From Collinsella aerofaciens (GTDB lineage: Bacteria > Actinomycetota > Coriobacteriia > Coriobacteriales > Coriobacteriaceae), in contig NZ_CP024160.1 of the NCBI RefSeq assembly GCF_002736145.1, positions 2,232,001 through 2,296,000 of the forward strand: DNA of 64,000 bases, read 5' to 3'. The position numbers and the translations under genes are program-made. The stretch's first letter is position 1. The number at the start of each line of letters is the position of its first letter. A model generated the notes under the pieces. The model ran no database searches and had not been told where the DNA came from. It saw nothing but the letters and a program-made list of their open reading frames with translations. This document shows positions 19,983-28,865 of this stretch, piece after piece.

Positions 19983-21058
19983 TAGAGGTCTCCTCCCTTA
20001 AACGGCAAGCCCTGCTCGGCCGCCCGCAGGATGCGCTCGTCGATCTGGGAGCGCACGATGTCGTTGGTGGCGACCCAGGCGGCAAAGCTGGCGTTGTCGG
20101 GCGCGCCCAGGCCCTCCTGCAGTACCGGCGTCGCCTCGGACAGGGCAAGGACAAGCTCGTCGGTGGAGCCTGCGCCCACGTTGACGCGGGCATAGACGCC
20201 ATCGGGAAACTCGGTTTGGAAGTAGAGCGCCTCGGCTGCGTGCGGGCACGAGCGCGCAAGGATGCGCAGGTAGTGTTCGGCGCCCTCGTAGTCCAGCTCG
20301 CGCCAGGCAGCGCTCATCAGCGCGATGAGCGTCCACGGGTCCAAGTCACGCTCCGCATCTTTGGGGCGGCGGCGCAGCGGGGTATTCGCGAGATAGGGTA
20401 CGGAGTGGGCAGAGCGAAATCGCTTGAGCTCCTCGGCGGGGTATTCGAGCTTTGCCATGGCGAGCATCGCGGTGTGGCGGACACCAGCGGGGTCGTTGGG
20501 CGCAAAGTCCAAGCTGCGATTCGCGGCTTCGAGCGACATGCGGTAGCGGCCGCTAATGAGCGCGCGCGATGCCAAGGCGGCAAGCCAGCGCAGGTAGGGG
20601 CGGCGGGTCAGGTCGCCTGCGGCCTCGCGCTCGTAGGGGTCCTGCGCCGAGGCGATCTTGAGTGCCAGGTCGTGCTCCACCTCGTCGCACTTGGACACCA
20701 GATACTGCACGTATTCCTCGTTGGAGCTGGCGGTGAGGGCGGTCAGCATGCGCTGAGCGTCCCAGTTGGCCGGATCGAGCGCGGCTGCCTCGCGGAGCAT
20801 GTTCTCGGCAGCTGCCTCTTCTTGCTCTGCTTGGGTATCGTCAGGGATAAAGGGAATGCGGTAGTCGACGGCCTCGACCACCTTGGCAATGAGGTGCCCG
20901 GCGCGGTCGCGGTCGTGCACGATGAGCGGTGCGGGGTTGCGGGTGAATTGTTCCATCAGACGCTCTACGGCGGCAGCGTCGGTGAGCGGGATATTGTCGC
21001 GGCGCAAGGCCTCAAGAACGAGGCGATGGCAATCCTCTTGAATGGGATCGAATGCCAT
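19982..21058 (-). CDS. TPR-like protein of unknown function, partner of the downstream gene
   Basis: A 358-residue soluble protein with TPR-type helices (ALISGRYRMSLEAANRSLDFAP and YEGAEHYLRILARSCPHAAEAL are clear examples). I do not recognise a specific family. The start at 21058 has AAAGGAGG upstream. An upstream in-frame ATG would bury this site. It is the first gene of a minus-strand run with its coupled neighbour and murT-gatD. The middle region, LRRRPKDAERDLDPWTLIAL, is a rigid basic stretch that could bind a partner. Confidence 0.65.
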   Translation of the reverse strand: MAFDPIQEDCHRLVLEALRRDNIPLTDAAAVERLMEQFTRNPAPLIVHDRDRAGHLIAKVVEAVDYRIPFIPDDTQAEQEEAAAENMLREAAALDPANWDAQRMLTALTASSNEEYVQYLVSKCDEVEHDLALKIASAQDPYEREAAGDLTRRPYLRWLAALASRALISGRYRMSLEAANRSLDFAPNDPAGVRHTAMLAMAKLEYPAEELKRFRSAHSVPYLANTPLRRRPKDAERDLDPWTLIALMSAAWRELDYEGAEHYLRILARSCPHAAEALYFQTEFPDGVYARVNVGAGSTDELVLALSEATPVLQEGLGAPDNASFAAWVATNDIVRSQIDERILRAAEQGLPFKGGDL

Positions 21059-21558
21059 GGGGCCTCCTTTGCTGCGGTTAGGGTTCAAATGTCTCTATAT
21101 AAGGTTCTAGTTTACCCGCATGTGGCACACCGGGGGTGCCGCACTTGGACATGCACCTTTGCACCACGAAGACGGATGTCGCACAAATGTCGGCACCTTG
21201 GACGACCGAGTGGTATCACGGTGCCGCAAACGGTCGATTTTTGGCGGCGAACGGTGCATATTTTGGAGGGGCACCGTCCTGCCCGGGATATGTAGTCAAC
21301 CTTGATAAAACGTTTGCCCAGCTTGGGAGTATGAATGCCGCACAAGGGTCTTCAGGGATAGAAAAAACGTTTCATCATTGGCGTCTTTAGGTGAATAACT
21401 GACCAACCAGAACGGTAAAATAGTGTTTGTCTGAGCGTTGAGACGTTTAGACATCGCGCATTGTCATCGCCGGCAACGCGCAAACCGGTCCTAACGGAGC
21501 CAATTGGGTGCTCCGTTATATACGCAAGTCTAAGAGGGGCTTGTTTAGGAGGCACAGT
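21059..21558. other. 500-base intergenic region without a convincing gene
   Basis: This divergent promoter region separates the helical-repeat/murT operon from the alcohol dehydrogenase gene. It contains several short GTGCC/GGCAC pairings (for example near 21122-21145). The small reading frames present have no ribosome binding site or natural-looking sequence. The only clear signal is the AGGAGG at 21547-21552 used by the next gene. Confidence 0.5.
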
Positions 21559-22782
21559 ATGGGACGTTTTACCAATCCTCGCGATCTGTACTTTGGTGAG
21601 GGCGCTCGCCACGAGGTGAAGAACCTCAAGGGCAAGAAGGCCATCATCGTTTCTGGCGGCAGCTCTATGCGCCGCGGCGGGTTCCTGCAGGACGTTGAGG
21701 CCGACCTCAAAGAGGGCGGCTTCGAGGTCAAGCTGTTCGAGGGCGTCGAGTCCGACCCGTCCATCGAGACGGTCATGAAGGGCGCCGAGGCCATGCGCGA
21801 GTTCGAGCCCGACTGGATTATCGCCATCGGCGGCGGCTCGCCCATCGATGCCGCTAAGGCCATGTGGGTCTTCTACGAGTATCCCGAGGAGTCCTTCGAC
21901 AACATCATCCAGCCGTTCAGCTTCCCCGAGCTGCGTCAGAAGGCTCATTTCTGCGCCATCTCCTCTACCTCCGGTACCGCTACCGAGGTCACCGCGTTCT
22001 CCGTCATTACCGACTACGCCAAGGGCATCAAGTACCCGCTGGCCGACTTCAACATCACCCCTGATGTCGCCATCGTCGACCCCGAGCTCACCTACACCAT
22101 GCCCGCCAAGCTGTGCGCTCACACCGGCATGGATGCTCTGACCCACTGCATGGAGGCCTACGTTTCTACCTTCGCCTCTATGTTCACCGACGCCAACGCT
22201 CTGCACGGCATCCGCGAGATCGTCGAGTGGCTGCCCAAGTCCTATGCTGGCGACCATGAGGCCCGTCAGCACATGCACGAGGCTCAGTGCATCGCCGGCA
22301 TCGCCTTCTCCTCGGGCCTGCTCGGCATCGTTCACTCCATGGCTCACAAGACCGGTGCTGCCTTCGAGAACGGCCACATCATCCACGGTGCCGCTAACGC
22401 CATGTACCTGGGCAAGGTCATCCAGTGGAACTCCAAGGATCCCCGTGCTGCCGAGCGTTACGCTTACGTGGCCAAGGAGATCCTGCACCTTCCCGGCGAG
22501 ACCAACGAGGAGCTCATCGCTGCGCTCGTCCAGAAGATCCGCGACCTCAACGACCAGCTCAACATTCCGCAGTCCATCAAGGATTACGCGAATGGTGGCG
22601 TGAAGGTCGACGCCGAGAACCCGCAGATGGTTTCCGAGGAGGAGTTCCTCGCCAAGCTGCCCGAGATCGCCGCGAACGCCGAGCAGGACGCCTGCACGCC
22701 CGAGAACCCGCGTGAGACCAAGGCTGCTGACTTCGAGAAGATCCTCAAGGCCTGCTACTACGACACCGACATCGATTTCTAA
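21559..22782 (+). CDS. iron-containing (type III) alcohol dehydrogenase
   Basis: A 407-residue NAD(P)-dependent alcohol/aldehyde oxidoreductase of the iron-dependent family, probably a fermentation enzyme. The nucleotide-binding signature is IIAIGGGSPIDAAKAMWV near residue 92, with SSTSGTATEVTAFSVI near 140. The metal ligands are expected in TGMDALTHCMEAYVS and the downstream histidines GIVHSMAHKTGAAFENGHIIHG. AGGAGG precedes the ATG. It is monocistronic with a strong terminator. Strong codon bias suggests high expression. Substrate preference (butanol, propanol, lactaldehyde) is not readable. Confidence 0.9.
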   Translation: MGRFTNPRDLYFGEGARHEVKNLKGKKAIIVSGGSSMRRGGFLQDVEADLKEGGFEVKLFEGVESDPSIETVMKGAEAMREFEPDWIIAIGGGSPIDAAKAMWVFYEYPEESFDNIIQPFSFPELRQKAHFCAISSTSGTATEVTAFSVITDYAKGIKYPLADFNITPDVAIVDPELTYTMPAKLCAHTGMDALTHCMEAYVSTFASMFTDANALHGIREIVEWLPKSYAGDHEARQHMHEAQCIAGIAFSSGLLGIVHSMAHKTGAAFENGHIIHGAANAMYLGKVIQWNSKDPRAAERYAYVAKEILHLPGETNEELIAALVQKIRDLNDQLNIPQSIKDYANGGVKVDAENPQMVSEEEFLAKLPEIAANAEQDACTPENPRETKAADFEKILKACYYDTDIDF

Positions 22783-22803
22783 TCGACTCTTGTTATCGTA
22801 ACG

Positions 22804-22845
22804 AGGGGCTCCGCACGTATCTGTACGGAGCCCCTTTCTTTTTTC
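22804..22845 (+). terminator. terminator of alcohol dehydrogenase gene
   Basis: AGGGGCTCCG (22804-22813) pairs perfectly with CGGAGCCCCT (22826-22835) and is followed by TTCTTTTTTC. Confidence 0.9.
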
Positions 22846-22865
22846 TTTTAGAGAATGGGATAGTT

Positions 22866-23966
22866 ATGGCTGCAATTTTCAATAGCCCCAGCAAGTACAT
22901 CCAGGGTCCGGACGAGCTCGCCAAGCTCGGCTCCTATGTCGAGCCGCTCGGCGCTAAGGCCCTCGTCATCGTGACGCCTTCGGGCAAGAAGCGCGTCGGT
23001 GCCAAGATCGAGGGCGGCTTTGCCGAGGCTAAGGCCGAGCTGCTGTTTGAGGACTTTAACGGCGAGTGCTCCAAGGGCGAGGTTGATCGCCTGGTTGCGC
23101 TCGCTCGCGACAACGGTTGCGACATCATCGTCGGCGTCGGTGGCGGCAAGATCCTCGACACCGCGAAGGCCGTCGCCTATTACCTGGAGTCCCCGGTTAT
23201 CATTTGCCCCACCATTGCTTCGACCGATGCCCCGTGTTCGGCGCTTTCGGTGCTCTACACCGACGATGGCCAGTTCGATAAATATCTCTTCCTTAAGGCA
23301 AACCCCAACATTGTCCTGATGGATACGACGGTTATTGCGGCGAGCCCGGTGCGCCTGACGGTTTCCGGTATGGGCGATGCGCTCGCAACCTACTTTGAGG
23401 CTCAGGCAACGCACGATGCCGACGGTGGCACCTGCGCTGGTGGCAAGGGCGGCATGGCCGGTCTGGCGCTCGCCAAGCTCTGCTACGAGACGCTTATGGC
23501 CGATGGCGTCAAGGCCAAGGTCGCGCTGGAGAAGGGTGCGCTCACGCCTGCAGTCGAGCATATCATCGAGGCCAATACGCTGCTTTCGGGCATTGGCTTT
23601 GAGAGCTCGGGCCTTGCTGCTGCTCATGCCATCCACAATGGCCTGACGATGCTGCCCGAGTGCCACGGCATGTATCACGGCGAGAAGGTCGCCTTTGGCA
23701 CCATCGTCCAGCTGGTACTCGAGGATGCTCCGACTGAGAAACTCGAGGAAGTTTTGGGCTTCTGCATTGAGCTGGGCCTGCCGGTCACGATGAAGGAGCT
23801 TGGTGTTGCCGAGGTTACGCGCGAGCAGGCCATGGTCGTTGCCGAGGCCGCTTGCGCGCCCGAGGACACCATGTGCAACATGCCGTTTGAGGTGACGCCC
23901 GAGATGGTCGCAAACGCCATCCTGGGTGCCGACGCGCTGGGCCACTACTATCTCATGGATGAGTAA
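22866..23966 (+). CDS. gldA: glycerol dehydrogenase
   Basis: A 366-residue zinc-dependent, NAD-linked glycerol dehydrogenase (glycerol to dihydroxyacetone). Landmarks are IIVGVGGGKILDTAKAVAYY near residue 92 for NAD, PTIASTDAPCSALSVLY near 120, VSGMGDALATYFEA near 168 carrying the zinc-binding aspartate, and two zinc histidines in AAAHAIHNGL near 255 and PECHGMYHGEKVAFG near 270. It lies 83 bases after the alcohol dehydrogenase gene, behind a terminator, and is followed by its own terminator and a paralogue. Confidence 0.92.
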   Translation: MAAIFNSPSKYIQGPDELAKLGSYVEPLGAKALVIVTPSGKKRVGAKIEGGFAEAKAELLFEDFNGECSKGEVDRLVALARDNGCDIIVGVGGGKILDTAKAVAYYLESPVIICPTIASTDAPCSALSVLYTDDGQFDKYLFLKANPNIVLMDTTVIAASPVRLTVSGMGDALATYFEAQATHDADGGTCAGGKGGMAGLALAKLCYETLMADGVKAKVALEKGALTPAVEHIIEANTLLSGIGFESSGLAAAHAIHNGLTMLPECHGMYHGEKVAFGTIVQLVLEDAPTEKLEEVLGFCIELGLPVTMKELGVAEVTREQAMVVAEAACAPEDTMCNMPFEVTPEMVANAILGADALGHYYLMDE

Positions 23967-23980
23967 ATCAAGCTAAGGAA

Positions 23981-24014
23981 GGGGCAAAGCCAACAGATGG
24001 CTTTGCCCCTTTTG
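23981..24014 (+). terminator. terminator of gldA
   Basis: GGGGCAAAGCC pairs with GGCTTTGCCCC across a seven-base loop and is followed by TTTTG, 15 bases after the stop. Confidence 0.9.
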
Positions 24015-24018
24015 TTAT

Positions 24019-24047
24019 GGTGCAAAGGGGTCAGGTTACTTTGCACC
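24019..24047. repeat. REP-like palindrome, copy 2
   Basis: Arms GGTGCAAAG (24019-24027) and CTTTGCACC (24039-24047) enclose GGGTCAGGTTA. The core AAAGGGGTCAGGTTACTTT has the same layout as the palindrome at 16675-16709. It lies between the gldA terminator and its paralogue. Confidence 0.7.
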
Positions 24048-24078
24048 AATCGTTGTTTGATGAAGGGCGGATTCTCGT

Positions 24079-25146
24079 ATGGCGCTTCCTATGGTTTATG
24101 GCGGTCCCGGTCGGTATGTTCAGGGGCCGGGCGAACTTTCGCGTCAGGGCAGGTATTTGTCATGGTTGGGCTGCGCTGCCTATGTCTTGTTTGACCAGGG
24201 CACCGAGGATCGGCTGTGCAGGCAGATCGTCGATGGATTTCTGGATGAAGATCTAAGCGAGCCGTTCTTTAAGATTTATGACGGTCCGTGTACGGAAGAG
24301 GCCGTTGTCGAAATGGCTCAGGAAGCCCAAGCTGAGTATTGCGACATGGTGGTGGGTATCGGTGGTGGCAAGATGCTCGACATCGCCAAGGCAGTAGCGT
24401 TTTATGCCGAGCTGCCGTTGTGCGTATGCCCCACGGCGGCTTCGATGGACGGCCCGTGCAGCGCGATTTCGGTGCTGTATCACGAGGATGGGTCGTTCGA
24501 CCGCTACCTGATGCTCGAGAAGAATCCGGACCTGGTCGTGGTCGATACCAACGTGGTCGCGGCGGCCCCACTGCGTATGACGGTCGCTGGTATGGGCGAT
24601 GCGCTGGCAACGTACTTCGAGGCGCGTTCGTGCGCTGCGGCACGGGGCGCCAACGAGCACGGTGGCGCGCCGGGGCACTTGGCCCTGGTTGCGGCTCGTG
24701 CCTGCTACGACACACTTATGGAGTGCGGTGTCGCTGCCAAGCGCGATCTCAAAAAGGGGCGTACATCGCCGGCGGTTGAGCGCCTGATCGAGTGCAATAT
24801 TCTGCTTTCGGGTGTTGGCTTCGAGAGTGGCGGCCTGGCGTTGGCACATGCCATCGCCAACGGTCTGACGATTCTGCCCGAGTGCAAGGCCATGCACGGC
24901 GAGGCCGTAGCGTTTGGTCTGGTGGTCCAGCTGCGTCTGGAGCGTGCGCCCGAGCTTGAACAGGTGCTCGAGTTTTGCCAGCGCGTTGGCCTGCCGACGA
25001 CGCTCGAGGAGCTGGGCCTTGGCGAGATTTCCGATGCCGATCTGCAGGGTGTTGCAAATGCGGTCTTTAGAAACGAGCGTAACATGGCCAACGAGCAGGC
25101 CAAGGTGACCAAACAAAAGCTCGTGCAGCTCATGTGCGAGGCATAG
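24079..25146 (+). CDS. glycerol dehydrogenase-like paralogue
   Basis: A 355-residue homologue of the preceding gldA, sharing VVGIGGGKMLDIAKAVAFY, GMGDALATYFEAR and the histidine motifs ALAHAIANGL and ECKAMHGEAVAFG. The gene is clearly diverged, and its N-terminus (MALPMVYGGPGRYVQGPGEL) is offset but similar. Codon use is less biased than in gldA, so it is probably expressed at a lower level. It may act on a different polyol or hydroxyketone. The start at 24079 follows AAGGGCGG. There is no strong terminator before the polyferredoxin gene 150 bases on. Confidence 0.88.
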   Translation: MALPMVYGGPGRYVQGPGELSRQGRYLSWLGCAAYVLFDQGTEDRLCRQIVDGFLDEDLSEPFFKIYDGPCTEEAVVEMAQEAQAEYCDMVVGIGGGKMLDIAKAVAFYAELPLCVCPTAASMDGPCSAISVLYHEDGSFDRYLMLEKNPDLVVVDTNVVAAAPLRMTVAGMGDALATYFEARSCAAARGANEHGGAPGHLALVAARACYDTLMECGVAAKRDLKKGRTSPAVERLIECNILLSGVGFESGGLALAHAIANGLTILPECKAMHGEAVAFGLVVQLRLERAPELEQVLEFCQRVGLPTTLEELGLGEISDADLQGVANAVFRNERNMANEQAKVTKQKLVQLMCEA

Positions 25147-25297
25147 CTTGGCACTTGATTGACCTTGTGCAATCGGGACGGCGATAGGCCATAGACTATT
25201 TGCCTCAAAGGTGCTCCGCGTGTAATTTACCCGAGGCGTGGGCCGATAGCGTATCATTATCTCTTGCTTGTTTGCACTGCTCAGGGAGGGGCCGCGC

Positions 25298-26551
25298 ATG
25301 GCGCAGGAACACGATCTGTTTGATGACATTATCGAGATCAGCAAGGGTTTCGACTTTCTTAAAAACCCGCTTGGCGGCGTGACCGATGCACTCGATCCAT
25401 CGGCGCCGCAGTGGAATCCTGCCGACTACAAGGAGCGTCCGCGCGGCAACACCATTCCGTGCCTGACCTGCAAAAACGAAAAGAGCGGCTGCACCGCGTG
25501 CATGGACGTGTGCCCGGTCAACGCTATCGAGGTCGAGGAAGACTCCATCGAGATCCTCGACTCCTGTCGCAAGTGCGGCCTGTGCGCCGCCGCCTGTCCG
25601 ACCGAGGCAATCATCTCGCCGCGCCTGGCGCCCAAAAACGTCTACGACGACATTGTCTCGGCGGCTACGAGCCACGAGACCGCCTACGTCACCTGCACGC
25701 GCGCCCTTAAGCGCATGCCGCGCGAGAACGAGGTCGTCGTCGCCTGTGTGGGCGATATTACGGCAGAGACTTGGTTTTCGGTACTGGCCGACTATCCCAA
25801 CGTGAGCGTCTACCTGCCACTGGGCGTGTGCGATAAATGCCGCAACACCGGCGGTGAGGATATTCTGGGCGAGGCGATTGCGAAGGCCGAGGAGTGGTCC
25901 GGCACGGGTATGGGCCTGGAGGTCGACCCCAAGAGCCTCAAATGCCATAAGCGCCGCGAGTACGAGCGCAAGGAGTACATGGATAAGATTGCCCGTACCA
26001 CGGGTCTAACCGTGACTAAGCTCAATCCGGCGACGGCGGCACTGGCCTCAGTGACGCAGAAGTTGAAGGCCCACCGTCACCAGATTACGCAGCTTGAGCG
26101 CACGCTCAACACCATGTGCGGCACCACGACGACCAAGCGTCGCCGTTCGCTCACGCACGGGCGCCAGCTGGTGCTTTCGACGCTGCAAAACCATCCCGAG
26201 CTTGCCCAGAACATGCAGGTGAGCACGCCGGAGTGCGATTTTGACAAGTGCACGTCGTGTGGTGAGTGTGTCAATGTATGCCCTACGTTCGCCTGCGATT
26301 TGGTGGGAAGCGGCCGCTTTGCGTTGGAGTCCACGTATTGTTTAGGCTGCGGCGCCTGTGTCAAGGTTTGTCCCGAGCATGCGCTCAAGCTGGTTGAACA
26401 CGATGCGTCCAACTTGGTTGTCGTCGACCCCGAGGCCGAGGAAAAGGCTGCCCAGAAGGCGAAGGCTCACGAAGAAGCTGAGAAGGTCAAGGCTGAAGCA
26501 AAGGCCAAGCTCGACAAGATGCTCGATCAGGTGGAGAAGCTCGCGGACTAG
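25298..26551 (+). CDS. polyferredoxin-type 4Fe-4S protein with long helical tail
   Basis: A 417-residue protein with two pairs of 4Fe-4S binding motifs. The first pair is C-x2-C...C-x2-C-x3-CP (residues about 53-66) plus CRKCGLCAAACP near 88. The second pair is CTSCGECVNVCP near 322 and CLGCGACVKVCP near 348. Between them is a domain with isolated cysteines (VTCTRALKRM, LGVCDKCRN). The last 60 residues are a charged coiled coil. It is probably a cytoplasmic electron carrier. The partner enzyme is not adjacent. The start at 25298 follows AGGGAGG. Confidence 0.78.
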   Translation: MAQEHDLFDDIIEISKGFDFLKNPLGGVTDALDPSAPQWNPADYKERPRGNTIPCLTCKNEKSGCTACMDVCPVNAIEVEEDSIEILDSCRKCGLCAAACPTEAIISPRLAPKNVYDDIVSAATSHETAYVTCTRALKRMPRENEVVVACVGDITAETWFSVLADYPNVSVYLPLGVCDKCRNTGGEDILGEAIAKAEEWSGTGMGLEVDPKSLKCHKRREYERKEYMDKIARTTGLTVTKLNPATAALASVTQKLKAHRHQITQLERTLNTMCGTTTTKRRRSLTHGRQLVLSTLQNHPELAQNMQVSTPECDFDKCTSCGECVNVCPTFACDLVGSGRFALESTYCLGCGACVKVCPEHALKLVEHDASNLVVVDPEAEEKAAQKAKAHEEAEKVKAEAKAKLDKMLDQVEKLAD

Positions 26552-26580
26552 TCGGCGACCCCTATCTCTGCTTCATTCGT

Positions 26581-26620
26581 GCCGCCGCGGTGTCCGGGTT
26601 CGCCCGGATGCTGCGGCGGC
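26581..26620 (+). terminator. GC-rich hairpin after the polyferredoxin gene
   Basis: Outer arms GCCGCCGC (26581-26588) and GCGGCGGC (26613-26620) enclose an inner CCGGG/CCCGG stem. There is no T-run. TATACT at 26622-26627 follows at once and may be the -10 of ychF. Confidence 0.6.
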
Positions 26621-26665
26621 GCTATACTTATGCAGTTTGAAATACTTGTACCAAAAGGAGCTGTC

Positions 26666-27742
26666 GTGTCCCTTTCCATCGGTATCGTGGGCCTGCCCAA
26701 CGTGGGCAAGTCGACGCTGTTCACCGCGCTTACCAAAAAGACCGGCCTTGCCGCCAACTACCCGTTTGCCACGATCGACCCCAACGTGGGTATCGTCGAC
26801 GTGCCCGATAGCCGCCTGCAAAAGCTCGCCGACATCGTTAACCCGGGTCGCATTGTGCCGGCGACGGTCGAGTTCGTCGACATCGCAGGTCTGGTGAAGG
26901 GCGCCAACGAGGGCGAGGGCTTGGGCAACCAGTTCCTGGCCAACATTCGCGAGACCGACGCCATCTGCGAGGTCGTGCGCTACTTTAAGGACCCCAACGT
27001 CATGCGTGAGGTGGGCCGCACGGGCGAGTTCGTCGATCCCGCCGGCGATGCCGACACCATCATGACCGAGCTCATCCTGGCCGACATGGGCACGCTTGAG
27101 AAGCAGCTGCCCAAGCTCGAGAAGGAGGCCAAGCGCGACAAGGAGCTCATGCCCAAGTTCGAGGTTGCCAAGCGCCTGCTCGCCTGGCTCAACGAGGGCA
27201 AGCGCGCTGCGTCTATGGAGATGACCGACGAGGAGCGCGCCGCTGCCAAGGGCCTGTTCCTGCTCACTATGAAGCCCATCCTGTATGTGGCCAACGTGGA
27301 CGAGGATATGCTCAACGACGATCTGGCGCCCATCGATGGTGTCAAGCCACTGCCCATCTGCGCCAAGATCGAGGCCGAGCTTTCCGAGCTCGATCCCGAG
27401 GACGCCGCCGACTACCTGGAGAGCCTGGGCCTGGAGCGGCCCGGTCTGGACGTGCTCGCGCAGGCAGCCTACAAGCTGCTTGGCCTGCAGTCGTTCTTTA
27501 CGGCTGGCGAGATGGAGGTCAAGGCCTGGACGGTGCGTCAGGGTGCGACCGCTCCGCAGGCTGCCGGTGTCATCCACACCGACTTTGAGCGCGGCTTTAT
27601 TAAGGCCGAGGTCATTGGCTATGACGACTACATCGAGCTCGGCGGTGAGCAGGGCGCCAAGGCCGCCGGCAAGCTGCGTATTGAGGGCAAGGACTATGTC
27701 ATGGCCGATGGCGACGTCGTGCACTTCCGCTTTAACGTGTAA
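26666..27742 (+). CDS. ychF: YchF/OLA1 family ATPase (redox-regulated GTPase-like)
   Basis: A 358-residue OBG-family P-loop protein that prefers ATP and is associated with ribosomes and stress control. Visible are G1 [11 protein letters not shown] near residue 8, the YPFATIDPN segment near 32, G3 [20 protein letters not shown] near 67, and a C-terminal TGS domain with [18 protein letters not shown], ending in the conserved [14 protein letters not shown]. The start is GTG at 26666 after AAAGGAG. It is followed 11 bases later by a small membrane protein gene. Confidence 0.95.
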   Translation: MSLSIGIVGLPNVGKSTLFTALTKKTGLAANYPFATIDPNVGIVDVPDSRLQKLADIVNPGRIVPATVEFVDIAGLVKGANEGEGLGNQFLANIRETDAICEVVRYFKDPNVMREVGRTGEFVDPAGDADTIMTELILADMGTLEKQLPKLEKEAKRDKELMPKFEVAKRLLAWLNEGKRAASMEMTDEERAAAKGLFLLTMKPILYVANVDEDMLNDDLAPIDGVKPLPICAKIEAELSELDPEDAADYLESLGLERPGLDVLAQAAYKLLGLQSFFTAGEMEVKAWTVRQGATAPQAAGVIHTDFERGFIKAEVIGYDDYIELGGEQGAKAAGKLRIEGKDYVMADGDVVHFRFNV

Positions 27743-27753
27743 GGACGACGCAC

Positions 27754-28137
27754 ATGTTTAAATATGGCAAAAAAGCCGGCTACATGGGTATTGCGCTGCT
27801 CGTGCTTGCGGTGATTCCGCTGGTGGTCGCAGCGTGTGTTATCCCCAACATTGGTCCCGAGGTGGCAACAAAGTTTAATGCCGCCGGCGAGGCGACGCGC
27901 TGGGGCAAGAGCTACGAGTTGCTGGCGCTGCCGGTGCTCAACCTGCTGCTGAGCGTGGCAACGTACTTTACGGCAGGACGCCAGGCTAAAAACAATGATG
28001 ACTCCGCCGCTATGGCGCGCATTGTGTGCGAGCGCTACCTGCGCAACGGCTGCATTACGGGTGTGTTCCTCAACGTGATCAACGTTTACTTTATGTACTC
28101 GGCGATTACCGGAACGGGCTTTGGCCTTGGTTTCTAG
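27754..28137 (+). CDS. DUF1648/SdpI-like small membrane protein
   Basis: A 127-residue protein with three predicted membrane segments (residues about 10-30, 52-70 and 98-120). The loop after the first, PNIGPEVATKFNAAGEATRWG, matches the DUF1648 signature found in SdpI-type proteins. In Bacillus, SdpI gives immunity to a secreted toxin, but no toxin gene is seen here, so the role is open. It lies 11 bases after ychF and may be co-transcribed. Confidence 0.65.
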   Translation: MFKYGKKAGYMGIALLVLAVIPLVVAACVIPNIGPEVATKFNAAGEATRWGKSYELLALPVLNLLLSVATYFTAGRQAKNNDDSAAMARIVCERYLRNGCITGVFLNVINVYFMYSAITGTGFGLGF

Positions 28138-28146
28138 CTTGTCCTT

Positions 28147-28536
28147 TTAGGCAACGAGCCTGCACGCATATTCAATGGCTGCTGCGAGGCCGCCGCTCGA
28201 TCGTGGTTTAAAGACCATGTCGGCGGCGGCCTCGTTTTCGTATCCGGCGCCGCGAAGGGTGAGCGCGGTACCGGCTTCTAAAAGAAGGGGCAGGCCGTGT
28301 TGACTGGTTGCGATTACGGCAGCCTGATTGAGCGAGCAGCTATGCGTTTGGCATTGGATGGCAAGTTCACCTTGCGCCGGGCAAGGGGCCAGAACGGCGG
28401 CGACGCGACTTGATAGCAATGCAAATGCTGTGCGCTCATCGGGCGAAAGGCATTCGGCTTCAACGACGACGAGCTTGGGCGGTGCGCTGTTTGTGCGAAG
28501 CGTGACTCGGTACATGCGGACCGAAGAACCCGACAT
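28147..28536 (-). CDS. small hypothetical protein divergent from XRE regulator
   Basis: A 129-residue protein that I do not recognise. It is rich in short strands (RVTLRTNSAPPKLVVVEAECLSP) and contains SLNQAAVIATSQHGLPLLLEAG. There is no membrane segment. The start at 28536 has AGGAG upstream. It is divergent from the XRE gene across a 24-bp palindrome, an arrangement typical of a regulator and its target, so it is probably controlled by that regulator. Confidence 0.6.
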   Translation of the reverse strand: MSGSSVRMYRVTLRTNSAPPKLVVVEAECLSPDERTAFALLSSRVAAVLAPCPAQGELAIQCQTHSCSLNQAAVIATSQHGLPLLLEAGTALTLRGAGYENEAAADMVFKPRSSGGLAAAIEYACRLVA

Positions 28537-28559
28537 AGAAAACTCCTGTGTATTCGGCA

Positions 28560-28583
28560 AAACGTAAACTATAGTTTACGTTT
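28560..28583. promoter_or_regulatory. 24-bp perfect palindrome, divergent operator
   Basis: The half-site AAACGTAAACTA is followed immediately by its exact complement. The centre contains TATAGT, readable as a -10 in either direction. It separates the small hypothetical gene (minus) from the XRE gene (plus) and is probably the XRE protein's binding site. Confidence 0.75.
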
Positions 28584-28612
28584 ATGTTCGGCTCCATTTC
28601 AAACTCGTCTGC

Positions 28613-28831
28613 ATGGACGAACGTGCGAAACAGATTCTTGGCAGGCGGGTCGAAGAGACACGCAGGGACCTTGGTATCTCCAAGGTCGATTTTTGTGTGG
28701 CAGCAGGAATCAGCCGCCCCTATCTCGACAGAATCGAAGATGGGACGGCAAATTTCACGCTCAAGGTTCTATTTAAGATCGCGCCCGCACTCGGCATGAC
28801 GGTGTCAGAGCTTCTCGAGGGCATCGAATAG
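28613..28831 (+). CDS. small XRE family transcriptional regulator
   Basis: A 72-residue single-domain helix-turn-helix protein. The motif is LGISKVDFCVAAGISRPYLDRIEDG, and the C-terminus MTVSELLEGIE is typical of Cro/CI-type folds. There is no separate ligand domain. No good ribosome binding site precedes the ATG, which lies 29 bases after the palindrome, so the message may have a very short leader. It probably autoregulates and controls the divergent gene. Confidence 0.85.
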   Translation: MDERAKQILGRRVEETRRDLGISKVDFCVAAGISRPYLDRIEDGTANFTLKVLFKIAPALGMTVSELLEGIE

Positions 28832-28865
28832 GGCGTTCCCCTGCTGCTATTTGACGCTCTTTGGG

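Noticed and set aside
21136-21390. Small plus-strand frame in the murT/alcohol dehydrogenase gap
   Set aside because: No ribosome binding site; composition does not look like a real protein.
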